A stretch of 64,000 bases of DNA. Source: Streptomyces flaveus (GTDB lineage Bacteria; Actinomycetota; Actinomycetes; Streptomycetales; Streptomycetaceae). The notes beneath the pieces were generated by a model. The model made no database searches. It was not told where the DNA came from and saw only the letters and a program-made list of their open reading frames with translations. The stretch's first letter is position 1; each line of letters opens with the position of its first letter. The stretch is from positions 63,349 through 127,348 of the forward strand of contig NZ_BMPQ01000001.1 of assembly GCF_014647675.1 (NCBI RefSeq), read 5' to 3'. This document shows positions 25,070 to 35,837 of the stretch, one piece after another. The translations under genes were made by a program, and so were the position numbers.

Positions 25070-26515
25070 ATGCCTGAGCTCAACCACCGCCGACGCATGC
25101 TGGTTCTCGCGATCTGCTGTATGAGCCTGCTGATCGTGAGCCTCGACAACACCGTGCTGAACGTCGCGCTGCCCTCGATGCAGAGGGAACTGCACGCGAG
25201 TACGGCCGGCCTCCAGTGGACGATCGACGCGTACACGCTGGTGCTCGCCTCGCTGCTGATGCTCGCGGGGTCGACGGCCGACCGTATCGGCCGCAAGCGG
25301 GTCTTCATGGCGGGGCTGATCGTCTTCACGATCGGCTCGGTGCTGTGTTCCCTCGCGCCGAACCTCGAATCGCTCATCGCCTTCCGGATGGTGCAGGCGG
25401 TGGGCGGTTCGATGCTCAACCCGGTCGCGATGTCGATCATCACCAACACGTTCACGGAGCCGCGCGAGCGCGCCCGCGCCATCGGGGTGTGGGGCGGTGT
25501 CGTCGGCATATCGATGGCGGCCGGCCCTCTGATCGGCGGCCTTCTCGTGGACTCGGTCGGCTGGCGCTCGATCTTCTGGATCAACCTCCCGGTGGGCCTG
25601 GTAGCGCTCCTGCTCACCCTCCGGTACGTCCCGGAGTCCCGCGCCCCGAAGGCCCGCCGCCCCGACCCGGTGGGCCAGCTCCTGGTGGTCACGCTGCTCG
25701 GCTCCCTGACGTACGCGATCATCGAGGCCCCCCACTCGAGCGCCCCCAAGGTCATCGCCTTCGGCGCCCTGGCCCTGGCCGCCCTGCTGAGCCTCCTGTG
25801 GTACGAGCCTCGCCGCGCCGAACCCCTCATCGACCTGCGCTTCTTCCGCTCGGCGCCGTTCAGCGGGGCCACGGTCGTGGCGATCAGCGCGTTCGCGGCG
25901 CTCGGCGGCTTCCTCTTCCTCTCGACGCTCTATCTGCAGAACGTACGCGGCCTGACCGCCCTGAACGCGGGCCTGTGGATGCTCCCCATGGCCGCCCTGA
26001 CCTTCGTCTCCGCCCCGCTGTCCGGCCGCCTCGTCGGCAGCCGTGGCCCTCGGCTCTCCCTCCTCGTCGCCGGAGTGGCGATGACCGCGAGCGGAGTGCT
26101 CTTCGCCGCCTTCGAGGCCGAGACGTCGAACATCACGCTCGTCATCGGATATGTCCTCTTCGGCCTCGGCTTCGGCTTCGTCAACGCCCCCATCACCAAC
26201 ACCGCCGTCTCCGGCATGCCCCGCGCCCAGGCCGGCGTCGCCGCCGCGGTCGCCTCCACCAGCCGCCAGATCGGCCAGACGCTGGGCGTCGCCGTGATCG
26301 GCGCGGTACTGGCCGCGGGCGTCGGCTCGTCCTCGTACCGCGAGGTCTTCGTCTCGGCCGCCCGCCCCGGCTGGTGGATCATCGCGGCCTGCGGCCTCGC
26401 GGTCCTGGTCGTCGGCGCCCTGACGAGCGGCCGCTGGGCCCGCCGGACCGCCGAACGCACCGCGGAGCGGCTGGAGTCGGCGGAGGTCAAGGAACAGGCG
26501 GACGTACTGGCCTGA
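25070..26515 (+). CDS. MFS drug exporter, DHA2 (EmrB/QacA) type
   Basis: A 481-residue integral membrane protein, predicted about 14 helices. Motif D1 at SLDNTVLNVALPSMQREL (24-41), QWTIDAYTLVLASLLML, motif A GSTADRIGRKRVF (67-79), motif C region GGVVGISMAAGPLIGG. The family exports drugs or metabolites with proton influx. ATG 25070 is divergent from dusB across a 104-base gap containing the AT-rich TTAGTTAGGCG stretch. It ends nine bases from the convergent XRE regulator, which seems to control another exporter, so its own regulator is not evident. Confidence 0.92.
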   Translation: MPELNHRRRMLVLAICCMSLLIVSLDNTVLNVALPSMQRELHASTAGLQWTIDAYTLVLASLLMLAGSTADRIGRKRVFMAGLIVFTIGSVLCSLAPNLESLIAFRMVQAVGGSMLNPVAMSIITNTFTEPRERARAIGVWGGVVGISMAAGPLIGGLLVDSVGWRSIFWINLPVGLVALLLTLRYVPESRAPKARRPDPVGQLLVVTLLGSLTYAIIEAPHSSAPKVIAFGALALAALLSLLWYEPRRAEPLIDLRFFRSAPFSGATVVAISAFAALGGFLFLSTLYLQNVRGLTALNAGLWMLPMAALTFVSAPLSGRLVGSRGPRLSLLVAGVAMTASGVLFAAFEAETSNITLVIGYVLFGLGFGFVNAPITNTAVSGMPRAQAGVAAAVASTSRQIGQTLGVAVIGAVLAAGVGSSSYREVFVSAARPGWWIIAACGLAVLVVGALTSGRWARRTAERTAERLESAEVKEQADVLA

Positions 26516-26524
26516 CGTACGCCC

Positions 26525-27427
26525 TTACGCCCGCGCGAGGGCGATCGCATGCAGCTTCTCCAGGCGTTCGCGGGACTCGGCGTCGGCCGGTGCGAACGTC
26601 ACCATGCGGGGGCCGTTGTGCGGGCCGAGCCACAAGTCGGTGTTGTCCACGGTGAGTTTACCGACGTGGGCGTTGGTGAACTGCTTGCGCTTGCTGCCGG
26701 CGCTGACGACCTCGTGCCGCTCCCAGATCTCGCGGAACTCCGGCGACTGATCGCGCAGCCGCTTGAGCAGCATCTTCCAGGCGGGCTCGGCGAGATGACC
26801 GGCCATTGAAGCGCGGAACTTGGCGGCCATGACCCGCATGGTCTCCTCCAGCCGCACGAGCGACGACTGCCAGTCCTCGTTCGTGAAGCAGAGGAGCATG
26901 CAGTTGCGGTCCTGAGGCGGGATGGCGTCGAGGTCACAGAACAGCAGCCCGTACGTGCGGTTGTGGGCGAGGATGTCGTACCGGCTGTTCTGGACGCAGG
27001 CCGGGATCGGATCCAGCTGTCGCAGGAGTGCGCGCTGGGCATCGGTGACCGATGCGCAGTGCGCGCCGGGTGCGGGGTCGACGGCCCCCGCCAGGTTGAA
27101 GAGGTGCGCGCGCTCGCTGGCGTCGAGCATCAGGGTGCGGGCGAGGGCGTCGAGGACCTGGACGGAGACCTGGATGTCCCGGGCCTGCTCGAGCCACGTG
27201 TACCAGGTGACGCCGACCGCGGAGAGCTGCGCGACCTCCTCGCGGCGCAGGCCGGGCGTGCGGCGCCGGGGCCCGCGCGGCAGACCGACCTGCTCGGGGG
27301 TGACGTGCTCGCGGCGGTGACGCAGAAACGCGGCGAGTTCGTGCCGCCGGATCACCGACTCCCGCGCTTCCCGAGCCCGGGGCGCCCCGGACTCCCGTAC
27401 CGCCGCATCCTGGGCCATGGTCGTCAT
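26525..27427 (-). CDS. XRE/MmyB-type HTH regulator
   Basis: A 300-residue regulator. N-terminal XRE helix-turn-helix (LAAFLRHRREHVTPEQVGL, RTPGLRREEVAQLSAVGVTW, YTWLEQARDIQVS; residues 30-95), then the MmyB-like PAS-fold ligand domain (PACVQNSRYDILAHNRTYGL, NCMLLCFTNEDWQSS, KLTVDNTDLWLGPHNGPRMV). Family members bind fatty-acid-like or small ligands and typically repress a neighbouring divergent gene. The start is ATG 27427. The gap to the divergent MFS gene carries two identical palindromes (27470-27501), the probable operator. Confidence 0.92.
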   Translation of the reverse strand: MTTMAQDAAVRESGAPRAREARESVIRRHELAAFLRHRREHVTPEQVGLPRGPRRRTPGLRREEVAQLSAVGVTWYTWLEQARDIQVSVQVLDALARTLMLDASERAHLFNLAGAVDPAPGAHCASVTDAQRALLRQLDPIPACVQNSRYDILAHNRTYGLLFCDLDAIPPQDRNCMLLCFTNEDWQSSLVRLEETMRVMAAKFRASMAGHLAEPAWKMLLKRLRDQSPEFREIWERHEVVSAGSKRKQFTNAHVGKLTVDNTDLWLGPHNGPRMVTFAPADAESRERLEKLHAIALARA

Positions 27428-27469
27428 GCGACCAGCATGCCGTCGGCCGGATCCTGTTTCCAGGTACTC

Positions 27470-27501
27470 CTGGTACCAGGATGAGAAGACTCTGGTACCA
27501 G
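27470..27501. promoter_or_regulatory. Twin CTGGTACCAG palindromes, likely XRE operator
   Basis: Two perfect 10-bp palindromes, CTGGTACCAG at 27470-27479 and 27492-27501, with centres 22 bp apart, two helical turns. A partial third copy, CCAGGTACT, lies at 27460-27468. They sit between the divergent regulator (start 27427) and MFS exporter (start 27529). Confidence 0.75.
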
Positions 27502-27528
27502 CCTGGGAGTTGGCCGACGCTGAGGTAC

Positions 27529-28962
27529 GTGACCGAAACAGGAACTCTCGACAGCAGTGCCACCCGCTCCCCTGCCACCCCGCCCGTGCTCGGCGGCCTG
27601 GGACTCTTCACCGTGCTGCTCGGCGCGGCACTCCCCCTCATCGACTTCTTCATCGTCAACGTCGCCCTGCCGACCATCGCCCGGGACCTGTCCGCGAGCG
27701 AGGCGGTCCTGGAACTCGTCGTCGCCGGGTACGGAGTCTCGTACGCCGTCCTCCTCGTCCTCGGCGGACGGCTCGGCGACATGTTCGGCCGGCGTCGGCT
27801 CTTCCTCGTCGGCATGGCGGCCTTCGGGCTGACCTCGCTGGCGTGCGGCCTTGCGCCCACCGCCTGGACGCTGGTCGCGGCGCGCGTCGCGCAGGGTGCG
27901 GCAGCCGCGGCGATGCTGCCGCAGGTCCTCGCCACCATCCAGTCGGCGACGGAGGGCCCGCGCCGCGCCAAGGCCATGGGCCTGTACGGCGCGACGGCCG
28001 GGCTCTCCATGGTGGCCGGGCAGATCCTCGGCGGCATCCTGGTCGCGGCGAACATCGCCGGCACGGAATGGCGCTCGGTGTTCCTGGTGAACGTACCCGT
28101 GGTGCTGCTCGGCCTGGTCCTGGCCGCACGCGCCGTCCCCGAGACCCGCTCGCAGCACCCGGAGCCGGTGGACATCCCCGGCACGCTGCTGCTGGGCGCC
28201 TCGCTGCTGACCCTCCTCGCCCCGCTCACCGAGGGCCGGGCGGCGGGCTGGCCCCTGTGGACGTGGCTGGCGCTGGCGGCGTTCCCCTTCGCGGCGGCGG
28301 CCTTCTACCTCGTCGAGCGCCGGGAGGACCGCCAGGGCCGTACGCCCCTGGTGCCGCCGAGTCTGTTCGCGCTGACGTCGCTGCGCCGGGGCCTCGCCAT
28401 GGTGGTGCCGTTCTCGATCGGCTTCAGTGGCTTCATGTTCGTGATCGCGGTGGCGCTGCAGCAGGGTGCCGGGCTCGGCCCGGTCCCGGCCGGACTGGCG
28501 CTGGCACCCATGGCGGTGGTCTTCTTCGCCGTCTCGCTCTGGGGCCCGCGGCTCGTCACCCGCTACGGCACGCGCGTCGTGACCGCCGGCGGCCTCGTCC
28601 AGGCGGTCGGCGTGGCCCTCATCGCCCTCGCCGCCTGGCGCTCCTGGCCGGACCTCGGCGTGGTGGAACTGCTGCCGGGCGCGGCCGTGGCCGGCGCGGG
28701 CCAGGCCCTCCAACTCCCCGTCATCTTCCGCGTCATCCTCTCCGAGGTCCCGCCCGCCCGTGGCGGAGTCGGCAGCGGCGTCATGATCACCGCCCAGCAG
28801 TCGGCCCTCGCCCTGGGCGTCGCCACCCTCGGCTCCCTCTTCCTGGCTCTGATCCCCGGCATGGGCATGCGAGACGCCCTGGTCACAACGCTGCTGGTCC
28901 AGCTGGCGGGCATCGCCCTGACGACCCTCCTGAGCCTGCGCCTGCCCCGTACGATCAGTTAG
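27529..28962 (+). CDS. MFS drug exporter, DHA2 type
   Basis: A 477-residue transporter, about 14 helices. Motif D1-like IDFFIVNVALPTIARDL, motif A GGRLGDMFGRRRLF, and motif C region YGATAGLSMVAGQILGG. A probable proton-driven exporter of hydrophobic compounds. GTG 27529 is preferred: an upstream in-frame ATG at 27481 would place the N-terminus inside the operator. It is divergent from the MmyB-type regulator, with twin palindromes 28-59 bases ahead of the start, so de-repression by a substrate is likely. Confidence 0.9.
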   Translation: MTETGTLDSSATRSPATPPVLGGLGLFTVLLGAALPLIDFFIVNVALPTIARDLSASEAVLELVVAGYGVSYAVLLVLGGRLGDMFGRRRLFLVGMAAFGLTSLACGLAPTAWTLVAARVAQGAAAAAMLPQVLATIQSATEGPRRAKAMGLYGATAGLSMVAGQILGGILVAANIAGTEWRSVFLVNVPVVLLGLVLAARAVPETRSQHPEPVDIPGTLLLGASLLTLLAPLTEGRAAGWPLWTWLALAAFPFAAAAFYLVERREDRQGRTPLVPPSLFALTSLRRGLAMVVPFSIGFSGFMFVIAVALQQGAGLGPVPAGLALAPMAVVFFAVSLWGPRLVTRYGTRVVTAGGLVQAVGVALIALAAWRSWPDLGVVELLPGAAVAGAGQALQLPVIFRVILSEVPPARGGVGSGVMITAQQSALALGVATLGSLFLALIPGMGMRDALVTTLLVQLAGIALTTLLSLRLPRTIS

Positions 28963-29067
28963 ACCGCCGTGTTCGGGAATTCAACTCTCGTCACATGTGC
29001 CCCTGTTGATGTTGGTCTTGCTGCACACTCCTTGCTGCGAGCCACCACCCCACAGGAGGAGTTCGTC

Positions 29068-29274
29068 ATGCTGCAGATCAACACGAGCAAGGTCAGCCGC
29101 TGGGACCAGCACGGCCGCGAACATGTCGTACGTGTCCAACGCGCGGGCATGCAGCGCACTATCAGATGCGATACGTGCGGCTGGCGGAAAGGCGCCCAGT
29201 TCCTGCCCTGGCTGAAGGCGGAGGAGCACCTCGCGGAGGCGCATCAGGCGACGGTGAATCCGTCGGAGGGATAG
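29068..29274 (+). CDS. Small zinc-finger-like protein, unknown function
   Basis: A 68-residue protein beginning MLQINTSKVSRWDQHGREHV. ATG 29068 has a strong AGGAGGAG site. The C-terminal half IRCDTCGWRKGAQFLPW and LKAEEHLAEAH gives Cys-x2-Cys and His-x3-His, a possible single zinc finger of C2H2 type. I do not know its function. It is an isolated gene between the MFS exporter and the AraC regulator, in coding-biased sequence. Confidence 0.75.
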   Translation: MLQINTSKVSRWDQHGREHVVRVQRAGMQRTIRCDTCGWRKGAQFLPWLKAEEHLAEAHQATVNPSEG

Positions 29275-29285
29275 GGAGCCGATCC

Positions 29286-30182
29286 CTACCGTGCCTGTCC
29301 GGCGTTCACCAGCCGGTCCCGCAGCCTGGCCGCGTCCTGGGCGGGCGGCAGTCCGTACGCCCGCCGGTACTCGCGGTTGAACTGGGTCGCGCTCACATAG
29401 CCGACCGCCTCCGCGACCAGGGCCGCCGTGGTGTCGCCGGCGAGCAGACGGCGGCGGGCCTCCTGAAGCCGCAGGTGCTTCTGGAAGCGCAGCGGGCTCA
29501 TGCCGGTGGCGGACTTGAAGTGGCGGTGCAGGGTGGCGGGGCTCATGTGGGCCACCCCCGCGATCGCCTCGATGCTGAGCGGCTCGGTGAAGTGGGTGCA
29601 GATCCACCTGGCCGCCGTGCGGACCCGGGCGGCGGCGGTGTCGGCAAGCGTGAAGTGACGCAGGGTCGGGCCGAGGGGACTGCCGAGCAGGCGGTAGAGG
29701 ATCTCGCCCTCGATACGGTTCGCCAGAGGGCGGATGTCGTCCGGGGTGTCGAGCAGCCGTACCCATCGGGTGACCGCGTCGACGATCTCGGGGGTCATCG
29801 GTGCGGTGATCTGCGCGCCGGGCTCGGGCTCGGGCCCGGTGAGCGTGACGGGGTCCGTGCCGTCCAGTTCCAGCAGGAGGTCGGCGAGCATCGTGCCGTC
29901 GAGGCGCATCACCGCCGAGCGGTACGGCAGCCGCTCGAACGTGGAGGTGACCGGCAGCACGAGCGAGTTGAAGAGCATCTCCCCGCTCCCCGTCGTCCAG
30001 CTCCTCTCGCCCGCGACACTGCTCTTGGAGCCGTCGACGATGAAGCAGATCATCGGCTCGTACAGCAGGTCGATGGGGGTGATGGGCTCGTCCAGCCTCA
30101 CCAGCCGGAGGCGTGGCACCGCGGTGTCGGACCACCAGTCGTCGCCGTGCCGGGCGATGGCCGCCGCGAGCTCGTCCAGCAT
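29286..30182 (-). CDS. AraC-family regulator (AraC_N type)
   Basis: 298 residues. N-terminal AraC_N cupin-like domain (RLRLVRLDEPITPIDLLYEP, MICFIVDGSKSSVAGERSW, LVLPVTSTF; 20-190). C-terminal double HTH (PLSIEAIAGVAHMSPATLHR, HFKSATGMSPLRFQKHLRLQ, VGYVSATQFNREYRRAYGLP; 200-290). This subtype very often sits divergent from an aldo/keto reductase or short-chain dehydrogenase and controls it, as here (start 30182 versus 30295). The effector is unknown. Confidence 0.92.
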   Translation of the reverse strand: MLDELAAAIARHGDDWWSDTAVPRLRLVRLDEPITPIDLLYEPMICFIVDGSKSSVAGERSWTTGSGEMLFNSLVLPVTSTFERLPYRSAVMRLDGTMLADLLLELDGTDPVTLTGPEPEPGAQITAPMTPEIVDAVTRWVRLLDTPDDIRPLANRIEGEILYRLLGSPLGPTLRHFTLADTAAARVRTAARWICTHFTEPLSIEAIAGVAHMSPATLHRHFKSATGMSPLRFQKHLRLQEARRRLLAGDTTAALVAEAVGYVSATQFNREYRRAYGLPPAQDAARLRDRLVNAGQAR

Positions 30183-31332
<1,150 letters not shown>

Positions 31333-31366
31333 GGCAGGGAGATCCTTTACGGGTTCGGGGAGGCGG

Positions 31367-31951
31367 TCAGGCGCGCAGCCCTCGTAGCACCAGGTCCATG
31401 ACCGCCTCGAACTCCGCGTCGATCCCCGGCTGTTCCCATTCAGGGGCGTAGACGGGGTCGTGGAAGCGGCCCGTGGCGTGGAAGAGGGCGCGGGCGGCGG
31501 TAGCCGGGTCGGCGGTGGTGAAGACGCCGGCGTCGACACCGGCCCGGACGATCTCCGTCAGCTGGCCGGTGAGGTCGGCGAGATGCCGGCCGGTAGCCTC
31601 GCCGTTCTCGCCGGCCAGCACTCTGTACGTGGCGAAGAGCTCGGGATCGTCCCCCGCCTTACGGCGCTTGGCGGCGAACAGGGCAGCGAGCCAGTCACGC
31701 AGCCGGGCCTCCGGGTCACGGTCCGCGGCGACGATACCGGCGAGCTCCTCGGACGTACGGTCCAGCCACCGCTTGGTCACCGCCTCCCGCAGCGCCGCCT
31801 TCGTACGGAAGTGCCGGTAGACGCTGCCGTGGCTGACGCCGAGCACGCGGGCCACATCCACCACGGTGGCCTTCGCCGGGCCATGGCGACGCAGCACCTC
31901 CTCGGTGGCTTCGAGGATGCGCTCGGCGGTCAGGATCTCGGTGGTCGCCAT
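31367..31951 (-). CDS. TetR-family repressor
   Basis: 194 residues. N-terminal TetR HTH (RILEATEEVLRRHGPAKATV, VDVARVLGVSHGSVYRHFRT; residues 10-55), with a C-terminal ligand domain of the TetR_C type (LFATYRVLAGENGEATGRHL, FHATGRFHDPVY). ATG 31951 lies 26 bases downstream of the aldo/keto reductase stop on the same strand, so the two form an operon. A 42-base palindrome before that operon (33038-33079) is the likely autoregulatory operator. Confidence 0.92.
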   Translation of the reverse strand: MATTEILTAERILEATEEVLRRHGPAKATVVDVARVLGVSHGSVYRHFRTKAALREAVTKRWLDRTSEELAGIVAADRDPEARLRDWLAALFAAKRRKAGDDPELFATYRVLAGENGEATGRHLADLTGQLTEIVRAGVDAGVFTTADPATAARALFHATGRFHDPVYAPEWEQPGIDAEFEAVMDLVLRGLRA

Positions 31952-31977
31952 GTCGTTGACCGTACCCGGCGGCAGGG

Positions 31978-32982
31978 TCAGCGCTCGCTGTCGAGGTGTG
32001 CCATCTGCTGCTCGGGGTAGCGCTCGCCCGCGGCGGCGCCGGGCGGTACGGCGTCCTCGATCGCGGCCAGGTCGGCGGCGTCCAGCGTGACGTCCAGCGC
32101 ACCCAGCGCCTCCGTCAGCCGGTCCCGGCGCCGCGCGCCGATCAACGGCACGATGTCCTCACCGCGGGACAGCACCCAGGCGATGGCGATCTGCGCGACG
32201 CTGACGCCCTTCTGCTCGGCGATCTTCCGCAGCGCATCGACGAGGCCCAGGTTGTGCTGGAGGTTCTCGCCCTGGAAGCGGGGCGAGAACGCGCGGAAGT
32301 CGTTCGGCGCCAGCTGCCGGTCCGCGGTGAAGTGCCCGGAGATCAGCCCACGGGAGAGCACGCCGTACGCCGTGATGCCGATCCCCAGCTCACGGGTGAC
32401 CGGCAGCACCTTGTCCTCGATGCCGCGTGAGATGAGCGAGTACTCGATCTGGAGGTCCGCGATCGGCGCGGTCGCGGCGGCCCGGCGGATCGTCTCGGCG
32501 CCGACCTCACTGAGGCCGACGTGCCGGACGTACCCCTTCTCGACCAGTTCGGCGATCGCCCCCACCGTCTCCTCGATCGGGACGTCCGGGTCGACGCGCG
32601 CGATCCGGTACACGTCGATGTGGTCCACGCCGAGCCGCTGCAACGAGTACGCGGCGAAGTTCTTCACCGCGGCCGGCCGGCCGTCGTAACCGGCCCAGCC
32701 GCCGTCCGGGTCGCGCAGCGCCCCGAACTTCACGCTGGTGAGCGCCTGTTCGCGCCGCGCAGCGGGCGCGGTCCGCAACGCCTCGCCGATCAGCATCTCG
32801 TTGTGGCCCATGCCGTAGAAGTCGCCGGTGTCGATCAGGGTCACGCCCGCTTCGAGGGCGGCGTGGATGGTCGCGATGGACTCGGCGCGGTCGGCGTCGC
32901 CGTACAGCGCGGACATGCCCATCGCGCCGAGACCGAGGGCGGAGACCTGAGGGCCGGTGGATCCGAGGGGACGGGTTTGCAT
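31978..32982 (-). CDS. Aldo/keto reductase, catalytic His replaced
   Basis: A 334-residue AKR barrel. Asp51 and Tyr56 in IDTGDFYG and Lys85 in SVKFG are present, but where most members have His (YQHRVD) this has DVYRIARVD, with Ala at the His place. Such DVYR-x-AR variants form their own actinobacterial subgroup. ATG 32982 has AAGGAG upstream. It is the first gene of an operon with the TetR gene, whose predicted operator lies just upstream. Confidence 0.9.
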   Translation of the reverse strand: MQTRPLGSTGPQVSALGLGAMGMSALYGDADRAESIATIHAALEAGVTLIDTGDFYGMGHNEMLIGEALRTAPAARREQALTSVKFGALRDPDGGWAGYDGRPAAVKNFAAYSLQRLGVDHIDVYRIARVDPDVPIEETVGAIAELVEKGYVRHVGLSEVGAETIRRAAATAPIADLQIEYSLISRGIEDKVLPVTRELGIGITAYGVLSRGLISGHFTADRQLAPNDFRAFSPRFQGENLQHNLGLVDALRKIAEQKGVSVAQIAIAWVLSRGEDIVPLIGARRRDRLTEALGALDVTLDAADLAAIEDAVPPGAAAGERYPEQQMAHLDSER

Positions 32983-33037
32983 GTGGACTCCTTGGGTGTC
33001 CGGAAGGGGTGCCCCAGGAGGGCGTACACCCACCCTG

Positions 33038-33079
33038 ACATGACAGCTGACAGATTTCAATATCTGTCAGCTGTCATGT
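33038..33079. promoter_or_regulatory. 42-bp perfect palindrome, predicted TetR operator
   Basis: ACATGACAGCTGACAGAT (33038-33055) is the exact reverse complement of 33062-33079, separated by six bases. Within each arm the TGACAGCTG core is itself nearly symmetric, and CTGACA/TGTCAG half-sites extend beyond both ends (33035, 33084), so two or more dimers could bind. It lies 56-97 bases before the AKR start. Confidence 0.82.
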
Positions 33080-33095
33080 GTCAGCCCTCAGGTCC

Positions 33096-33131
33096 CTCAG
33101 ACCTCTCAGACCTCTCAGACCTCTCAGACCT
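33096..33131. repeat. Four tandem copies of a 9-bp unit
   Basis: CTCAGACCT is repeated four times without interruption (33096-33104, 33105-33113, 33114-33122, 33123-33131), preceded by a degenerate CTCAGGTCC. It lies between the palindrome and the stop of the next minus-strand gene, outside any coding frame I believe. Confidence 0.85.
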
Positions 33132-33149
33132 CAGCCTTCTGTCGCCGAC

Positions 33150-34091
33150 TCAGCCCTGTCGCAGCGGCAGCGCCAGATCCACCACCGCCCGTCCACTGTC
33201 GAAGGTCCCGGTACGAGTCACCGAGCCGTTCAGCAGGTCTGCCCGGTACAGCCGCTGCTTGCCGTCGACGCGCAGGACGGCGTACGCGGTGTTCGAGCCG
33301 GACCGGGTCGACGTGTAGATGTCGAAGCCCGCGCTCGGTCCGGCGTCCACGCCCAGCTTGCCGGTGGGCGCGAGGTTGCCCGCGTTGGCCGGGGACTGGA
33401 CGGAGATCTGGTCGAGAGCCGTGTCCACGTCGAAGAGGGTGGTGGCGGTCGCCGCGGCGAGGTCGTTGTTCGTGTACGCCGCCCCGGTCACCCCCTGCGC
33501 CGTGGCCCCGGTCGTGGCGGGCGGAACCGGCGGGTTGGTGAGCGTGCCGTCGACCGCGGTGGTGCCCGCGGCCGGGGCGCCGGCCGGGTCGTCGATGTTG
33601 TGGCGGAGGTTCTGGCCGGTGTCGCTGATGACCCGCAGCCGGTTCGCGGCCGGGTTGAAGTCGACGCCGAAGGAGCTGCCCTGCAGGGCAACGCTCAGCT
33701 GCGAGACCTTGGTCGCCTTGGCGCCGATCTCGCGGATCGTGTAGATGCCGCCGCGGTCGCCGACGCCGTACAGCTTGCCGTTCTGCACGCGGTAGTCGAT
33801 GCCGATCAGCTTGCTGTCGCCCTTGAGACCGCCCACCTTGCCGAGCGGGAGAGTGCGGCCGGGCTGGTCGACCCGGAACTTGACGAGCCGCTGGTTGTCG
33901 GTGAGCCCGATGGCGCTGAGCCGCCCGCCCGAGACCGCCGGCAGCCCCGCCCCGGCACCGCCCTTGGCCTCGATCGCCGAGCCGACCGAAGAGGAGTCGC
34001 TCCCCTGCCCCCCGTCACTCGCCGCCACATAGCCGACGGTGCCGATGGCCAGCGCCATGGTCGCGACGCCGATGATTGCCTGCTTACGCAT
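33150..34091 (-). CDS. DUF4394 domain protein, exported
   Basis: 313 residues. The N-terminus MRKQAIIGVATMALAIGTVG is a signal peptide or anchor, followed by a low-complexity linker. The rest is DUF4394: SAIGLTDNQRLVKFRVDQPG, LIGIDYRVQNGKLYGVGDRG, FGVDFNPAANRLRVISDTGQ and NLRHNID, a WD-like beta-propeller thought to sit outside the cell. Function is unknown. ATG 34091. It is a single gene; its promoter lies in the 34092-34250 interval and no regulator adjoins it. Confidence 0.88.
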   Translation of the reverse strand: MRKQAIIGVATMALAIGTVGYVAASDGGQGSDSSSVGSAIEAKGGAGAGLPAVSGGRLSAIGLTDNQRLVKFRVDQPGRTLPLGKVGGLKGDSKLIGIDYRVQNGKLYGVGDRGGIYTIREIGAKATKVSQLSVALQGSSFGVDFNPAANRLRVISDTGQNLRHNIDDPAGAPAAGTTAVDGTLTNPPVPPATTGATAQGVTGAAYTNNDLAAATATTLFDVDTALDQISVQSPANAGNLAPTGKLGVDAGPSAGFDIYTSTRSGSNTAYAVLRVDGKQRLYRADLLNGSVTRTGTFDSGRAVVDLALPLRQG

Positions 34092-34251
34092 GATGCCCCC
34101 GTGAGAGGTTCGCAGCGACCCACCCCCTGCGGGCCGCGTATGCCCACCTCTTCGGAACGGTTTGGGCCTTGGATTGCGAATCCGCCGGTTCTGTTACATC
34201 CGTTACGGACGAGACGGAACCGGGGTATTTAAAGCGCGCAGCTCCCCGCTA

Positions 34252-34301
34252 AAAAACGCGCGGTTCCCCGCCCTGTACGGGGCGGGGAACCGCGCGTTTT
34301 T
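34252..34301. terminator. 22-bp perfect-stem bidirectional terminator
   Basis: Bases 34252-34273 and 34280-34301 are exact reverse complements around a six-base loop, with five A at the left edge and five T at the right. It is a textbook symmetric terminator, one of the strongest stems in the window. It lies beyond the 3' end of the minus-strand glyS (stop 34455) and shields the DUF4394 promoter side. Confidence 0.88.
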
Positions 34302-34454
34302 AGGGGCGCGGGGAACTGCGCGACAAGCCACGACGAACCCGCAGCCGCCAGAACAACCCAACCAGGCAGACGCAGGCGGGTCTGGGGCGCAGCCCCAGTG
34401 GGGTCCTCCGGGGCGCAGCCCCAGGCATGGGACGTGTAAGGGCGGCGGGGCGAC
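34302..34454. repeat. Modular intergenic repeat, copy 2
   Basis: AGGGGCGCGGGGAACTGCGC followed by GACAAGCCAC is the reverse complement of the module at 16950-16980. Then two GGGGCGCAGCCCCA hairpins lie near 34384 and 34410. No gene is visible. It is the 3' flank of glyS. Confidence 0.6.

Positions 34455-35837
<1,383 letters not shown>

Noticed and set aside
27481..27528. Earlier ATG start for the MFS exporter
   Set aside because: It would translate through the second operator palindrome and add 16 residues not typical of the family; GTG 27529 fits better.
33096..33131. Short repeats that might be a CRISPR
   Set aside because: Nine-base units in direct contact, no spacers and no cas genes in the window.
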